From Hyphomicrobiales bacterium (GTDB lineage: Bacteria > Pseudomonadota > Alphaproteobacteria > Rhizobiales > Rhizobiaceae), in the NCBI GenBank assembly GCA_003577315.1, contig QEVK01000015.1, positions 124,001-188,000 on the forward strand: DNA of 64,000 nucleotides. The letters are read 5' to 3'. Each line of letters begins with the position of its first letter. Within the stretch, counting starts at the first letter, position 1. The position numbers and the translations under genes were made by a program. Under the pieces are notes generated by a model that was not told where the DNA came from, did not search any database, and saw only the letters and a program-made list of their open reading frames with translations. This document shows, in pieces, positions 16,552 through 25,512 of this stretch.

Positions 16552-17226
16552 ATGAATGCACGCGAAGACATCGTCCGCTCGGCCATCTGGGCCGGCGAGC
16601 TGACAGAGGAAGAGCTGGAGCGCGCCCGTCGCGGTCTGGTCGAGCGCCATTTCGCCAAGGGCGTCTATGTCTGCCATCGCGGCGACCGGCTCGACTGGTG
16701 GACCGGCGTCGTCAGCGGCCTCGTCAAGATCAGCGCCATCTCGCGCGACGGCAGGGCGATGACCTTCGCGGGGGCCACCGACGGCGGCTGGTTTGGCGAG
16801 GGCTCGGTGCTCAAGGACGAGCCGCGCAAATACGACATCGTGGTGATCCGCGACACGCGCATGGCCATGATGTCGCGCTCGACCTTCCTGTGGCTCTACG
16901 AGAACAGCCGCGGCTTCAGCCGCTATCTCGTGCGCGCGCTCAACGAGCGCATGGGCCAGTTCCTCGCCACCATCGAGCACGACCGCATCCTGGAGCCCAA
17001 GGCGCGGGTGGCGCGCAACCTGTCGTGGTTCTTCAACCGCGTCCTCTATCCCGACGCCGGCTCGGCGGTGGAGATCAGCCAGGAGGAGCTGGGGCTTCTG
17101 GTCGGCGTCTCGCGCCAGGTGGTCAACCGCAGCCTGCACGAATTGCAGGAAGAGGGACTGCTCAGGGTCGAGCGCGGCCGGATCGTCGCGCTCGACATAC
17201 CGGCGCTGACCGTCTACGGCGGCTGA
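16552..17226 (+). CDS. Crp/Fnr-family transcriptional regulator
   Basis: Effector-binding cupin domain (about residues 30-120, with HFAKGVYVCHRGDRLDWWTG and GGWFGEGSVLKDEPRKYD in the place of the cyclic-nucleotide pocket), dimer helix, then a winged helix with EISQEELGLLVGVSRQVVNR as helix-turn-helix near residues 175-200. The Cys residues of an Fnr iron-sulfur cluster are absent. ATG 16552 is chosen (AGAGG upstream); an in-frame ATG at 16522 would add ten residues. It lies 85 bp downstream of the FeeM-like gene and could be co-transcribed. 224 residues, normal length. Confidence 0.85.
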   Translation: MNAREDIVRSAIWAGELTEEELERARRGLVERHFAKGVYVCHRGDRLDWWTGVVSGLVKISAISRDGRAMTFAGATDGGWFGEGSVLKDEPRKYDIVVIRDTRMAMMSRSTFLWLYENSRGFSRYLVRALNERMGQFLATIEHDRILEPKARVARNLSWFFNRVLYPDAGSAVEISQEELGLLVGVSRQVVNRSLHELQEEGLLRVERGRIVALDIPALTVYGG

Positions 17227-17411
17227 TCCCGCTTCCGGCCGCGGCCTTTCGCCCGGCGGCCGCTACCGCCGCGCCGGCGACACGGTCGCGGCGATGCTGA
17301 AATCCGGCATATGTCAAGAGAGGGCGTCCGCTCGCACAAGCGCCCAGCACAAATGACAACATGGGGGCCTGTCTGTCAAGCTCCGTGTTGCCTGCCGGGC
17401 GATTTCATGAA

Positions 17412-17436
17412 AACTTCCCCTTCAAAGCGGGAAGTT
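17412..17436. promoter_or_regulatory. Inverted repeat upstream of the ligase-liv operon
   Basis: AACTTCCC and GGGAAGTT separated by 9 bp, 67-91 bp before the ligase start, within a 276-bp gap that otherwise shows no gene. It could be an operator or a leader hairpin; no T-run follows, so it is not a terminator. No regulator gene in the operon points to it. Confidence 0.35.
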
Positions 17437-17502
17437 CCGGCGGGCGGGGGAGCGCCTTGCGGGACAAGGTGGCCAAAGAAGCCACATGGGAGGAAACGGG
17501 AC

Positions 17503-19476
17503 GTGGCTCAGACGACCATGCTCGACACATTTCCGAAATATCTGCTGCTCAACGCCGAGCGGTTCGGCGACCGGCCGGCCATGCGCCACAAGGACTACGG
17601 CATCTGGCAGACCTGGACGTGGAGCCGGCAGCTCGACGAGATCCGCGCCTTCGCGCTCGGCCTTCAGGCGCTGGGCTTCTCCCGCGGCGACAAGGTCGCC
17701 GTCGTCGGCGCCAACCGGCCGCGCCTCTACTGGACCTTCGCGGCGGTGCAGTCGCTGGGCGGCGTGCCGGTGCCGGTCTATGCCGACGCGGTGGCCGAGG
17801 AGATGGCCTATGTGCTCGACCATGCCGGCGTGCGATTCGCCGTGGCGCAGGACCAGGAGCAGGTCGACAAGCTGCTTTCGTTCCGCGAGACGATCCCGGC
17901 GCTGACCGACATCGTCTACGACGAGTCGCGCGGCCTGCGCGACTATCCGCGCGAGCGGTTGCACGACTTCGCCGAGGTGCAGGCGGCCGGGCGCGCCGCG
18001 CTCGCCGCCGACCCGGCCAGGGGCCGCGCCTGGGAGGAGGGCGTGCGGGCCGGCAGCGGCGACGACGTGTCGGTGATGCTCTACACCTCCGGCACCACCG
18101 GCCGCTCCAAGGGCGTGGTGCTGACGGCGGCGGCTTCCGTCAAGGCCGCGCTCGACACGGTGCGCTTCGACGGGCTGACCGAGAAGGACAGCGTGCTCGC
18201 CTACCTGCCGCTGGCATGGGTCGGCGACCACTATCTCAACTTCGCGCAGGGCTATGTCTCGGGCTTCTGCATGAACTGCCCGGAAAGCCAGCAGACCGTG
18301 GCCCAGGACATGCGCGAGATCGGCCCCACCTTCTACTTCGCGCCGCCGCGCGTGTTCGAGTCGCTGCTGACCAGCGTCACCATCCGCATGGAGGATGCCG
18401 GCCGCTTCAAGCAATGGCTCTTCCGCCACTTCATCGAGGTGGCGAGGAAGCACGGCGAGGCGATCCTGGAGAAGCGGCCGGTGCCGCTGTCGGGCCGGCT
18501 CGCCTACGCGCTCGGCGACTTCATGCTCTACGGCCCGCTGAAGAACGTGCTCGGCATGTCCAACATCCGCGTCGCCTACACCGCGGGCGAGGCGATCGGC
18601 GCCGACCTGTTCTCGTTCTTCCGTTCGCTCGGCATCAACCTCAAGCAGCTCTACGGCCAGACCGAAGCCTTCCTCTACGTGACGGCGCAGAAGGACGGCC
18701 AGGTGCGCGCCGACACGGTCGGCCCGGCCGCGCCCAATGTCGAGATCAGGATCGCCGACAATGGCGAGGTGCTGTTCCGCTCGCCGGGGCAGTTCTCCGG
18801 CTACTACAAGGAAGACGACAAGACGGCGGAGGTGCTGACGGAGGACGGCTTCATCAGGACCGGCGACGCCGGCTTCTTCGAGGCCGACGGGCAGCTCAAG
18901 ATCATCGACCGCGCCAAGGACGTGGGCAAGCTGAAGGACGGCTCGCTGTTCGCGCCCAAATACATCGAGAACATGCTGAAGTTCTTCCCCAACATCAAGG
19001 AGGCCGTGGCCTTCGGCGACGGGCGCGACTTCTGCGCCGCCTTCATCAACATCGACCTGACGGCGGTGGGCAACTGGGCCGAGCGCAACAACATCGCCTA
19101 TGCCTCCTACCAGGAGCTGGCGGGCCATCCCAGGGTCTACGACATCATCGCCGGCCACGTGAACGAGGCCAACCGCAGGCTGGCGCAGGAGCCGATGATG
19201 GCCGGCGCGCAGGTCGCGCGCTTCCTCATCCTGCACAAGGAGCTCGACGCCGACGACGGGGAACTGACGCGCACGCAGAAGGTGCGCCGCTCCTTCATCG
19301 CCGATCGCTACGGCGAGCTGATCGAGGCGCTCTACGACGGCTCGACCGAGAAATACGTCGAGACCGAGGTGACGTTCGAGGACGGCCGCAAGGGCCGCAT
19401 CAGCGCCACGGTCAGGATCGCCGACGCGGCCGTGCACGGCCGGCCCGCGCGGCCGCACGCGGAGGCCGCCGAATGA
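17503..19476 (+). CDS. AMP-forming acyl-CoA ligase (HAAT-associated)
   Basis: ATP-dependent activation of a carboxylic acid to its CoA thioester via an acyl-adenylate. The P-loop-like motif YTSGTTGRSKGVV is near residue 195, the adenylate-binding YGQTEAF near 385, and the hinge region GDAGFFEADGQLKIIDRAKD near 465. The expected catalytic Lys near the C-terminus is in TRTQKVRRSFI. 657 residues, in the size range of long-chain acyl-CoA synthetases. Start GTG 17503 lies six bases after GGGAGGAAA. The stop overlaps the livG start (ATGA), so the ligase and importer are translated together; the imported substrate is presumably what it activates. Confidence 0.88.
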   Translation: MAQTTMLDTFPKYLLLNAERFGDRPAMRHKDYGIWQTWTWSRQLDEIRAFALGLQALGFSRGDKVAVVGANRPRLYWTFAAVQSLGGVPVPVYADAVAEEMAYVLDHAGVRFAVAQDQEQVDKLLSFRETIPALTDIVYDESRGLRDYPRERLHDFAEVQAAGRAALAADPARGRAWEEGVRAGSGDDVSVMLYTSGTTGRSKGVVLTAAASVKAALDTVRFDGLTEKDSVLAYLPLAWVGDHYLNFAQGYVSGFCMNCPESQQTVAQDMREIGPTFYFAPPRVFESLLTSVTIRMEDAGRFKQWLFRHFIEVARKHGEAILEKRPVPLSGRLAYALGDFMLYGPLKNVLGMSNIRVAYTAGEAIGADLFSFFRSLGINLKQLYGQTEAFLYVTAQKDGQVRADTVGPAAPNVEIRIADNGEVLFRSPGQFSGYYKEDDKTAEVLTEDGFIRTGDAGFFEADGQLKIIDRAKDVGKLKDGSLFAPKYIENMLKFFPNIKEAVAFGDGRDFCAAFINIDLTAVGNWAERNNIAYASYQELAGHPRVYDIIAGHVNEANRRLAQEPMMAGAQVARFLILHKELDADDGELTRTQKVRRSFIADRYGELIEALYDGSTEKYVETEVTFEDGRKGRISATVRIADAAVHGRPARPHAEAAE

Positions 19477-20309
19477 ACGCGCATCCCGCCATCGGCCCGG
19501 CCCTCGGGCAGCCCGACGCCTCCGACGACGGCATCGCCAAGGGCGAGGTGCTCCTGAAGGTCGACAACGTGTCGCTGTCCTTCGGCGGCGTGAAGGCCAT
19601 CACCGACATCTCCTTCGACGTCAGGAAGGGCGAGATCCGCGCCATCATCGGGCCGAACGGCGCCGGCAAGACCTCGATGCTCAACGTCGTCAACGGCTTC
19701 TACACGCCGCAGCAGGGCACCATCACCTTCCGCGGGGTCGAGCGCCGGGCGATGAAGCCGCACCACGCCGTGCGCCAGGGCATCGCCCGCACCTTCCAGA
19801 ACGTCGCCCTGTTCAAGGGCATGACGACGCTGGAGAACATCATGGCCGGCCGCTCGGTGCACATGCACCGCAACGTCTTCTGGCAGATGCTGTGGCACGG
19901 GCCGGCGCTGAAGGAGGAGATCGAGCACCGCGAGAAGGTCGAGGAGATCATCGACTTCCTCGAGATCGAGCACATCCGCCGCACGCCGGTGGGCAAGCTG
20001 CCCTACGGCCTGCAGAAGCGGGTCGAGCTCGGCCGGGCGCTGGCGATGGAACCTTCCCTTCTGCTGCTCGACGAGCCGATGGCGGGCATGAACCTCGAGG
20101 AGAAGGAGGACATGAGCCGCTTCATCATCGACGTCAACCAGCAGCGCGGCACCACCATCGCGCTCATCGAGCACGACATGGGCGTGGTCATGGACCTGTC
20201 CGACCGCGTCGTGGTGCTCGACTATGGCAAGAAGATCGCCGACGGGCCGCCCGACGAGGTCAAGAACGACCAGGCGGTCATCGACGCCTATCTCGGCGTG
20301 GCGCACTGA
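19473..20309 (+). CDS. livG: HAAT ABC importer ATPase (LivG type)
   Basis: Nucleotide-binding subunit of a hydrophobic amino acid/amide-type (HAAT) importer. Walker A IIGPNGAGKTS near residue 58, LivG-type signature LPYGLQKRVELGRAL, Walker B LLLLDEPMAGMN, and switch His in IALIEHDMGVVM. Compared with plain LivG (about 255 residues), it has a 20-residue N-terminal extension. The ATG overlaps the ligase stop by ATGA. Membership in the ligase-livGHM-SBP-livF operon argues for a carboxylic acid substrate rather than leucine. Confidence 0.92.
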   Translation: MNAHPAIGPALGQPDASDDGIAKGEVLLKVDNVSLSFGGVKAITDISFDVRKGEIRAIIGPNGAGKTSMLNVVNGFYTPQQGTITFRGVERRAMKPHHAVRQGIARTFQNVALFKGMTTLENIMAGRSVHMHRNVFWQMLWHGPALKEEIEHREKVEEIIDFLEIEHIRRTPVGKLPYGLQKRVELGRALAMEPSLLLLDEPMAGMNLEEKEDMSRFIIDVNQQRGTTIALIEHDMGVVMDLSDRVVVLDYGKKIADGPPDEVKNDQAVIDAYLGVAH

Positions 20310-20326
20310 CGAAAGGGCACGGCAGC

Positions 20327-21286
20327 ATGGACTTTCTGCACTCGATCCTCGTGAAGCCCTTCGCCGACATGGCGAGCGCGCCCGACTTCCTGATCCAGGT
20401 GTTGTGGGAGGGCATGGTCTCGGGCGTGCTCTACGCGCTGATCGCGCTCGGCTTCGTGCTCATCTTCAAGTCGTCGCGCATCTTCAACTTCGCGCAGGGC
20501 ATCATGGTGGTGTTCGCCGCGCTCACGCTGGTGGGCCTGCACGAGCGCGGCGTGCCGGCGCTGCTCGCCGTGCCGCTGACGCTGGTGGTGATGTTCTTCC
20601 TCGCCGTCGGCATCGAGCGGGTGGTGCTGCGGCCGCTGGTCAACCAGCCCGACATCATCCTGTTCATGGCCACGATCGGCATCACGCTGTTCCTGATCGG
20701 CTTCGGCGAGACGATCTTCGGCGGCGAGAACAAGCGCATGATCACGCAGGAGCTGGGCATCCCGACCGGAAGCTACATCTTCGAGCCGTTCGGCGGCTTC
20801 GTCTCCATCGAGCAGAAGGACATCACCGCCGTGATCGGCGCGATGGTGCTGGTCGCGGGGCTGCTTCTGTTCCTCAACAAGTCGAAGATGGGCCGCGCCA
20901 TCCGGGCGCTGGGCGACGACCACCAGGCCGCGCTTTCGGTCGGCATCTCCTTGTCCACCATCTGGGTGCTGGTGTGGTTCATCGCCGGCGTCATCGCGCT
21001 CGTCACCGGCATCGCCTGGGGCGCGCGGGCGGGCGTGTCCTTCGCGCTGGAGGTCATCGCCTACAAGGCGCTGCCGGTCCTGATGCTGGGGGGGCTGGAA
21101 TCGGTGATGGGCGCCATCATCGGCGGGCTGATGATCGGCGTGCTGGAGAAGCTGTTCGAGATCTACTGGGGCCAGCCGCTTCTGGGCGGCAACACCGAGG
21201 TCTGGTTCGCCTACATGCTCGCCCTCCTCGTGCTGCTGTTCCGGCCGCAGGGCCTGTTCGGCGAGAAGATCATCGAGCGGGTGTGA
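20327..21286 (+). CDS. livH: HAAT ABC importer permease (LivH type)
   Basis: Inner-membrane permease, about eight helices in 319 residues. Family features: the GMVSGVLYALIALGFVLIFK start of helix 2, SSRIFNFAQGIMVVF, and the GLESVMGAIIGGLMIGVLE motif that contacts the ATPase. It starts 17 bp after livG. It carries a longer cytoplasmic/periplasmic N-terminus (LHSILVKPFADMASAPD) than E. coli LivH. Confidence 0.92.
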   Translation: MDFLHSILVKPFADMASAPDFLIQVLWEGMVSGVLYALIALGFVLIFKSSRIFNFAQGIMVVFAALTLVGLHERGVPALLAVPLTLVVMFFLAVGIERVVLRPLVNQPDIILFMATIGITLFLIGFGETIFGGENKRMITQELGIPTGSYIFEPFGGFVSIEQKDITAVIGAMVLVAGLLLFLNKSKMGRAIRALGDDHQAALSVGISLSTIWVLVWFIAGVIALVTGIAWGARAGVSFALEVIAYKALPVLMLGGLESVMGAIIGGLMIGVLEKLFEIYWGQPLLGGNTEVWFAYMLALLVLLFRPQGLFGEKIIERV

Positions 21287-21297
21287 GGTAGCTACCG

Positions 21298-22374
21298 ATG
21301 CTCTATCGCGTCGCCGGACAGTTCAAGACCAGCTACGAGGCCGACTACGCGCTGTTCCCGGTGCGGCAGGACGCCTGGCTGCTCGCCTTCATCCTGCTGC
21401 TCGCCTTCGTCGTGTTCCCGATGACGGCCAACGAGTTCGTGTTCCGGGCGCTGCTGATCCCGGTGCTGATCTACTCGCTGGCGGCGCTGGGCCTCAACAT
21501 CCTGACCGGCTATGCCGGGCAGCTCTCGCTCGGCACCGGCGCCTTCATGGGCGTGGGCGCCTATGCCTGCTACAAGCTGGTGACGATCTTCCCCGAGATG
21601 AACTTCGTGATCGCGCTCGCGATCTCGGGCCTGTTCTCGGCAACGGTCGGCATGGCCTTCGGCCTGCCGTCGCTCAGGATCAAGGGCTTCTACCTCGCCA
21701 TCGCCACGCTCGCCGCGCAGTTCTTCCTGGTGTGGCTGTTCCAGAAATGGGCGTGGCTCTACAACTACAACACCTCGGGCGCGATCCAGGTGCCGAACAT
21801 CGACATGTTCGGCGTCACCGTCGCGGGGCCGAACGCCACCGCCATCGTCCAGTACTACTTCGTGCTGGCCATCGTGTGCGCGATCACCTTCCTCGCCATC
21901 AACATCACGCGCGGGCGCATCGGCCGCATCTGGAAGTCGGTGCGCGACATGGACATCGCCGCCGAGCTGGTCGGCATCAACCTGATGAAGGCCAAGCTCA
22001 TGGCCTTCTTCGTGTCGTCCTACATCGTCGGCATCGCGGGCGCGCTGTTCGTGTTCCTGTGGCGGGGTGCCGCGGAGGCCGCCCTGTTCGACATCCCGCT
22101 GTCGTTCAGGGTGCTGTTCATCGCCATCATCGGCGGGCTCGGCTCGATCCTCGGCAACTATCTCGGCGCGATCCTGATCGTGGCGCTGCCGGTGATCCTG
22201 TCGACGGTGCCGCGCGCCTTCGGCCTGCCGATCTCGCCGTCCATGGTCGAGCACCTCAACATCATGGTCGTCGGCGCGCTCATCATCACCTTCCTGATCG
22301 TGGAGCCGCACGGCCTGGCCCGCTACTGGGCCATCATACGGGAGAAGCTGATCATCTGGCCGTTCCCGCACTGA
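21298..22374 (+). CDS. livM: HAAT ABC importer permease (LivM type)
   Basis: Second permease of the same importer, 358 residues. LivM features are present: LGLNILTGYAGQLSLGTGAFMGVGAYA in the first half and FIAIIGGLGSILGNYLGA in the second. The N-terminus contains FKTSYEADYALFPVRQD before the first helix; a matching FKTSYDADINLFRHR stretch opens the LivM of the second HAAT system at 50.7 kb, so the two systems are related paralogues. It starts 11 bp after livH. Confidence 0.92.
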   Translation: MLYRVAGQFKTSYEADYALFPVRQDAWLLAFILLLAFVVFPMTANEFVFRALLIPVLIYSLAALGLNILTGYAGQLSLGTGAFMGVGAYACYKLVTIFPEMNFVIALAISGLFSATVGMAFGLPSLRIKGFYLAIATLAAQFFLVWLFQKWAWLYNYNTSGAIQVPNIDMFGVTVAGPNATAIVQYYFVLAIVCAITFLAINITRGRIGRIWKSVRDMDIAAELVGINLMKAKLMAFFVSSYIVGIAGALFVFLWRGAAEAALFDIPLSFRVLFIAIIGGLGSILGNYLGAILIVALPVILSTVPRAFGLPISPSMVEHLNIMVVGALIITFLIVEPHGLARYWAIIREKLIIWPFPH

Positions 22375-22495
22375 TTGCCAGCCCGCGGCCGGGGCCGGCC
22401 GCCGGCAAGAGGACGGGCGGCCCTTCGAGCCGCCGGAAAAACGGGGTGAGTTCGCCCGATCCGATCCGGAAAAACGAACGACTGGAGGAGACGAC

Positions 22496-23809
22496 ATGAA
22501 GACGAAGACGAGAATGATGGTTCTTTCGGCCGCGTTCGCCGTATCGTCCGCCCTTGCGGCGACGGCGGCGATGGCGCAGGACAAGATCCACATCACCAAC
22601 CTGTCCTACCGCACCGGCCCGTTCGCGGCGACCGGCACGCCGGTGATGAACGGCCAGCGCGACTACATGATCATGCTCAACGAGCGCGACGGCGGCGTCA
22701 ACGGCGTCGAGATCGTCTACGACGAGTGCGAGACCGGCTACAACACCGAAAAGGGCGCCGAGTGCTACGAGCAGACCAAGGGCCAGAGCATCGTCACCCA
22801 GCCGTGGTCGACCGGCATCACGCTTCAGGTGCTGCCGCGCACCAATGTCGACAAGATCCCGATCCTGGCGCCCGGCTACGGCTTCTCGCCGATGCAGGAC
22901 GGCACGGTGTTCCAGTGGGCCTTCAACCCGCCGGCCTCCTACTGGGACGGCGCCTCGATGCTGCTGCAATATGTGGCCAATGGCGATTTCGAGAGCCTCA
23001 GGGGCAAGAAGATCGTCCTGCTGCATCTCGACGCGCCCTACGGCAAGGAGCCGATCCCGCTGTTCGAGGCCTATGCCGCAAAGCACGGCTTCACCTTCCT
23101 GCCGATCCCCGTCGGCGTGACCGAGATGCAGAACCAGTCGGCGCAGTGGCTGCAGATTCGCCGCGAGAACCCGGACTTCGTCTTCATGTGGGGCTGGGGC
23201 GCGATGAACGCCGGCGCGCTGACGGAAGCCGTCAAGACGCGCTTCCCGATGGAGAAGTTCCTGGCGATCTGGTGGTCCAGCTCCGACGCTGACCTGAAGA
23301 CCGTCGGCGAGGCGGGCAAGGGCTACAGGGCGATCAACTGGAACGTGCCCAACTCCGAATCGAAGGTGATGCAGGACGTCAAGAAGTATGTCGTCGACGC
23401 CGGCAAGTCGCTGTTGCCGCCGGCCGAGTTCGACTACGTCTTCTACCAGCGCGGCATCGTCATCTCGATGTTCGCCATCGAGGCGGTCAAGGCGGCGCAG
23501 GCGCATTTCGACACCAAGGTCGTCAATGCCGAACAGCTTCGCTGGGGGCTTGAGAACCTCAAGCTCGACGAGGCGGCGCTGGAGGAGCTCGGCTTCACCG
23601 GCATGGTCGCTCCGTTCTCGACCTCCTGCTCCAACCACACCGGCAATGCCGGCGGCTGGATCCTCGAATGGGACGGGGCGAAGTTCAACCGCGTCTCCGA
23701 TCTGCTCAAGGCCGACCAGGAGGCGATCGCGCCGCTGGTGGAGAGCGGGGCCAAGGCCTACGCCGAATCCAACGCGCCGTGGCCGGTCAACGAGGACTGC
23801 AAGTCCTGA
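22496..23809 (+). CDS. HAAT ABC importer substrate-binding protein
   Basis: Periplasmic Peripla_BP_6-type receptor, 437 residues. N-terminal Sec signal (KTKTRMMVLSAAFAVSSAL, cleavage near AMAQD). The mature start NLSYRTGPFAATGTP and the C-terminal WPVNEDCK are unlike LivJ/LivK leucine receptors and are longer than usual. The gene is preceded by CTGGAGGAGACGAC (good ribosome site) and separated from livM by 121 bp. A GC-hairpin follows it. Ligand unknown, likely a carboxylic acid handled by the operon's ligase. Confidence 0.88.
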   Translation: MKTKTRMMVLSAAFAVSSALAATAAMAQDKIHITNLSYRTGPFAATGTPVMNGQRDYMIMLNERDGGVNGVEIVYDECETGYNTEKGAECYEQTKGQSIVTQPWSTGITLQVLPRTNVDKIPILAPGYGFSPMQDGTVFQWAFNPPASYWDGASMLLQYVANGDFESLRGKKIVLLHLDAPYGKEPIPLFEAYAAKHGFTFLPIPVGVTEMQNQSAQWLQIRRENPDFVFMWGWGAMNAGALTEAVKTRFPMEKFLAIWWSSSDADLKTVGEAGKGYRAINWNVPNSESKVMQDVKKYVVDAGKSLLPPAEFDYVFYQRGIVISMFAIEAVKAAQAHFDTKVVNAEQLRWGLENLKLDEAALEELGFTGMVAPFSTSCSNHTGNAGGWILEWDGAKFNRVSDLLKADQEAIAPLVESGAKAYAESNAPWPVNEDCKS

Positions 23810-23833
23810 TCGCGCGCCGATCCTGAACAGCTT

Positions 23834-23862
23834 GCCCCTCCCCTGTGCAAAGGGGGAGGGGC
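23834..23862. promoter_or_regulatory. Hairpin after the binding-protein gene
   Basis: Perfect 10-bp inverted repeat GCCCCTCCCC / GGGGAGGGGC with a 9-nt loop, 25 bp after the receptor stop and 21 bp before livF. There is no T-run, so it is more likely an mRNA 3'-end stabiliser or a processing site that keeps receptor mRNA in excess than a full terminator (inference). Confidence 0.5.
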
Positions 23863-23882
23863 GAACCACCACCGGAGCCGCC

Positions 23883-24716
23883 ATGACCACGCCAGCAGCC
23901 GTTCCCGCGCCCGCCGACACGATCCTGTCGGTCAACAACATCGAGGTGATCTACGACCACGTCATCCTGGTGCTGAAGGGCGTGTCGCTTTCGGTGCCGC
24001 GCGGCGGCATCACGGCGCTGCTGGGCGCCAACGGCGCCGGCAAGACCACGACGCTGAAGGCGATCTCCAACCTGCTCCACGCCGAGCGCGGCGAGGTGAC
24101 GAAGGGCAGCATCGTCTTCGAGGGCGAGGAGGTGCAGGCGCTGTCGCCCAACGACCTCGTTCGGCGCGGCTGCATCCAGGTCATGGAGGGGCGGCACTGC
24201 TTCGGCCACCTGTCGGTCGAGGACAACCTGCTGACCGGCGCCTTCACCCGCCGCGACGGCCATTCCGCCATCCGCGACGACCTCGAGATGGTCTACCAGT
24301 ATTTCCCGCGGCTCAAGGTGCGCCGCGCCTCGATGGCCGGCTACACCTCCGGCGGCGAGCAACAGATGACGGCGATCGGCCGGGCGCTGATGAGCCGGCC
24401 CAAGATGATCCTGCTCGACGAGCCGTCGATGGGGCTTGCGCCGCAGCTCGTGGAGGAGATCTTCGAGATCGTGCGCAAGCTCAACGAGGAGCAGGGCGTG
24501 TCCTTCCTGCTGGCCGAGCAGAACACCAACATCGCGCTGCGCTACGCCAAATACGGCTACATCCTGGAATCGGGGCGCATCGTGCTCGACGGCGAGGCCA
24601 GGGCGCTGCGCGAGAACGAGGACGTCAAGGAGTTCTATCTCGGCGTCGGCGGCGAGGGCCGCAAGTCGTTCCGCGACGTCAAGCACTACAAGCGCAGGAA
24701 GCGCTGGCTGGCGTGA
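23883..24716 (+). CDS. livF: HAAT ABC importer ATPase (LivF type)
   Basis: Second nucleotide-binding subunit. Walker A LLGANGAGKTTTLKAI near residue 45, signature TSGGEQQMTAIGRAL, Walker B ILLDEPSMGLAP, and LLAEQNTNIAL, the usual LivF variant of the switch region. 277 residues, extended beyond LivF (about 235) by a 15-residue N-terminus and a basic, Trp-containing tail (KHYKRRKRWLA). The stop overlaps the GTG of the next gene. Confidence 0.92.
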   Translation: MTTPAAVPAPADTILSVNNIEVIYDHVILVLKGVSLSVPRGGITALLGANGAGKTTTLKAISNLLHAERGEVTKGSIVFEGEEVQALSPNDLVRRGCIQVMEGRHCFGHLSVEDNLLTGAFTRRDGHSAIRDDLEMVYQYFPRLKVRRASMAGYTSGGEQQMTAIGRALMSRPKMILLDEPSMGLAPQLVEEIFEIVRKLNEEQGVSFLLAEQNTNIALRYAKYGYILESGRIVLDGEARALRENEDVKEFYLGVGGEGRKSFRDVKHYKRRKRWLA

Positions 24717-25378
24717 GGCGGCGGCCGGCGTCGCCCGCCGTCCTGGCGCCCCGGCCGCTGGAGGTCGTGCGCGCATTTGGCGGCGGCGCCCGGCAGGGCG
24801 TCCTCGTCATTCATTCCTGGTGGGGCCTCACCGACTCGTTCCGGGCCTATGGAGAGGCGCTGGCGAAAGAGGGCTTCGTGGTCGGCCTCGCCGACCTGTT
24901 CGACGGCCGCACCGCTTCCGACATCGCCGAAGCGAAGGCGCTCAGGGCGATGCGCCGGTCCGAACCGATGTACCGCACGCTCATGCGCGATCTTGCGGGG
25001 TTGCGAAAGGAAGCCGGAACCGAGCGGGTGGGGCTGGTCGGCTTCTCGATGGGCGGGCACTGGGCGGTCTGGCTCTCGCAGAGGCCGGAGCTGCCCGTGG
25101 CGGCCGCCGTGCTCTACTACGCCGCCCGCGCCGGCGACTTCGGTGGCAGCCGGGCATCCTATCTCGCCCATTTCGCGGTCGAGGACGGCTGGGTCTCGGC
25201 CGCCGCGCGCAAGCGCATGGAAAAGGAGATCGCCAAAGCCGGCCGGCCTTACCGGGCGCATGTCTATCCGGGAGCCGGGCACTGGTTCGCCGAGAACGAC
25301 AGGCCCGAATACGAGCCGGCCGCGGCGGCACTGGCGTTCGCGCGAACCGTCGGGCATCTCCGCGCCTGCCGGGCTTAG
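24713..25378 (+). CDS. Dienelactone hydrolase-like alpha/beta hydrolase
   Basis: Cytoplasmic alpha/beta hydrolase of the DLH family, 221 residues. Triad: nucleophile Ser in VGFSMGGHWA (true dienelactone hydrolases carry Cys here), Asp in AVEDGWV, and His in GAGHWFAEN. The strand-1 loop reads VIHSWWGLTD, with Trp where classical DLH has Glu. So it is probably an esterase or thioesterase rather than a dienelactone hydrolase. The GTG start overlaps the livF stop (GTGA), so it belongs to the ligase-importer operon and may release or hydrolyse an intermediate of that substrate. Confidence 0.75.
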   Translation: MRRRPASPAVLAPRPLEVVRAFGGGARQGVLVIHSWWGLTDSFRAYGEALAKEGFVVGLADLFDGRTASDIAEAKALRAMRRSEPMYRTLMRDLAGLRKEAGTERVGLVGFSMGGHWAVWLSQRPELPVAAAVLYYAARAGDFGGSRASYLAHFAVEDGWVSAAARKRMEKEIAKAGRPYRAHVYPGAGHWFAENDRPEYEPAAAALAFARTVGHLRACRA

Positions 25379-25512
25379 TGAACCCGGGAGCGGACGCCAG
25401 CCGTTCGCCCGCCGGCGCGGCGCATCGCGAGCGGCACGTCAATCCTGCCATTGCCCTCCGGGTCCGTTTTCGCTATCAGCGGATCGAGATCTGATGTGGA
25501 GGGAATTCGACC

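Noticed and set aside
19473-24716. Labelling the two liv-type importers as branched-chain amino acid transporters
   Set aside because: Both are linked to AMP-forming CoA ligases, and the receptors do not look like LivJ/LivK. The gene symbols denote subunit type only, not substrate.
24713-25378. True dienelactone hydrolase in chlorocatechol degradation
   Set aside because: Nucleophile is Ser instead of Cys, the conserved Glu is replaced by Trp, and no ring-cleavage genes are nearby.
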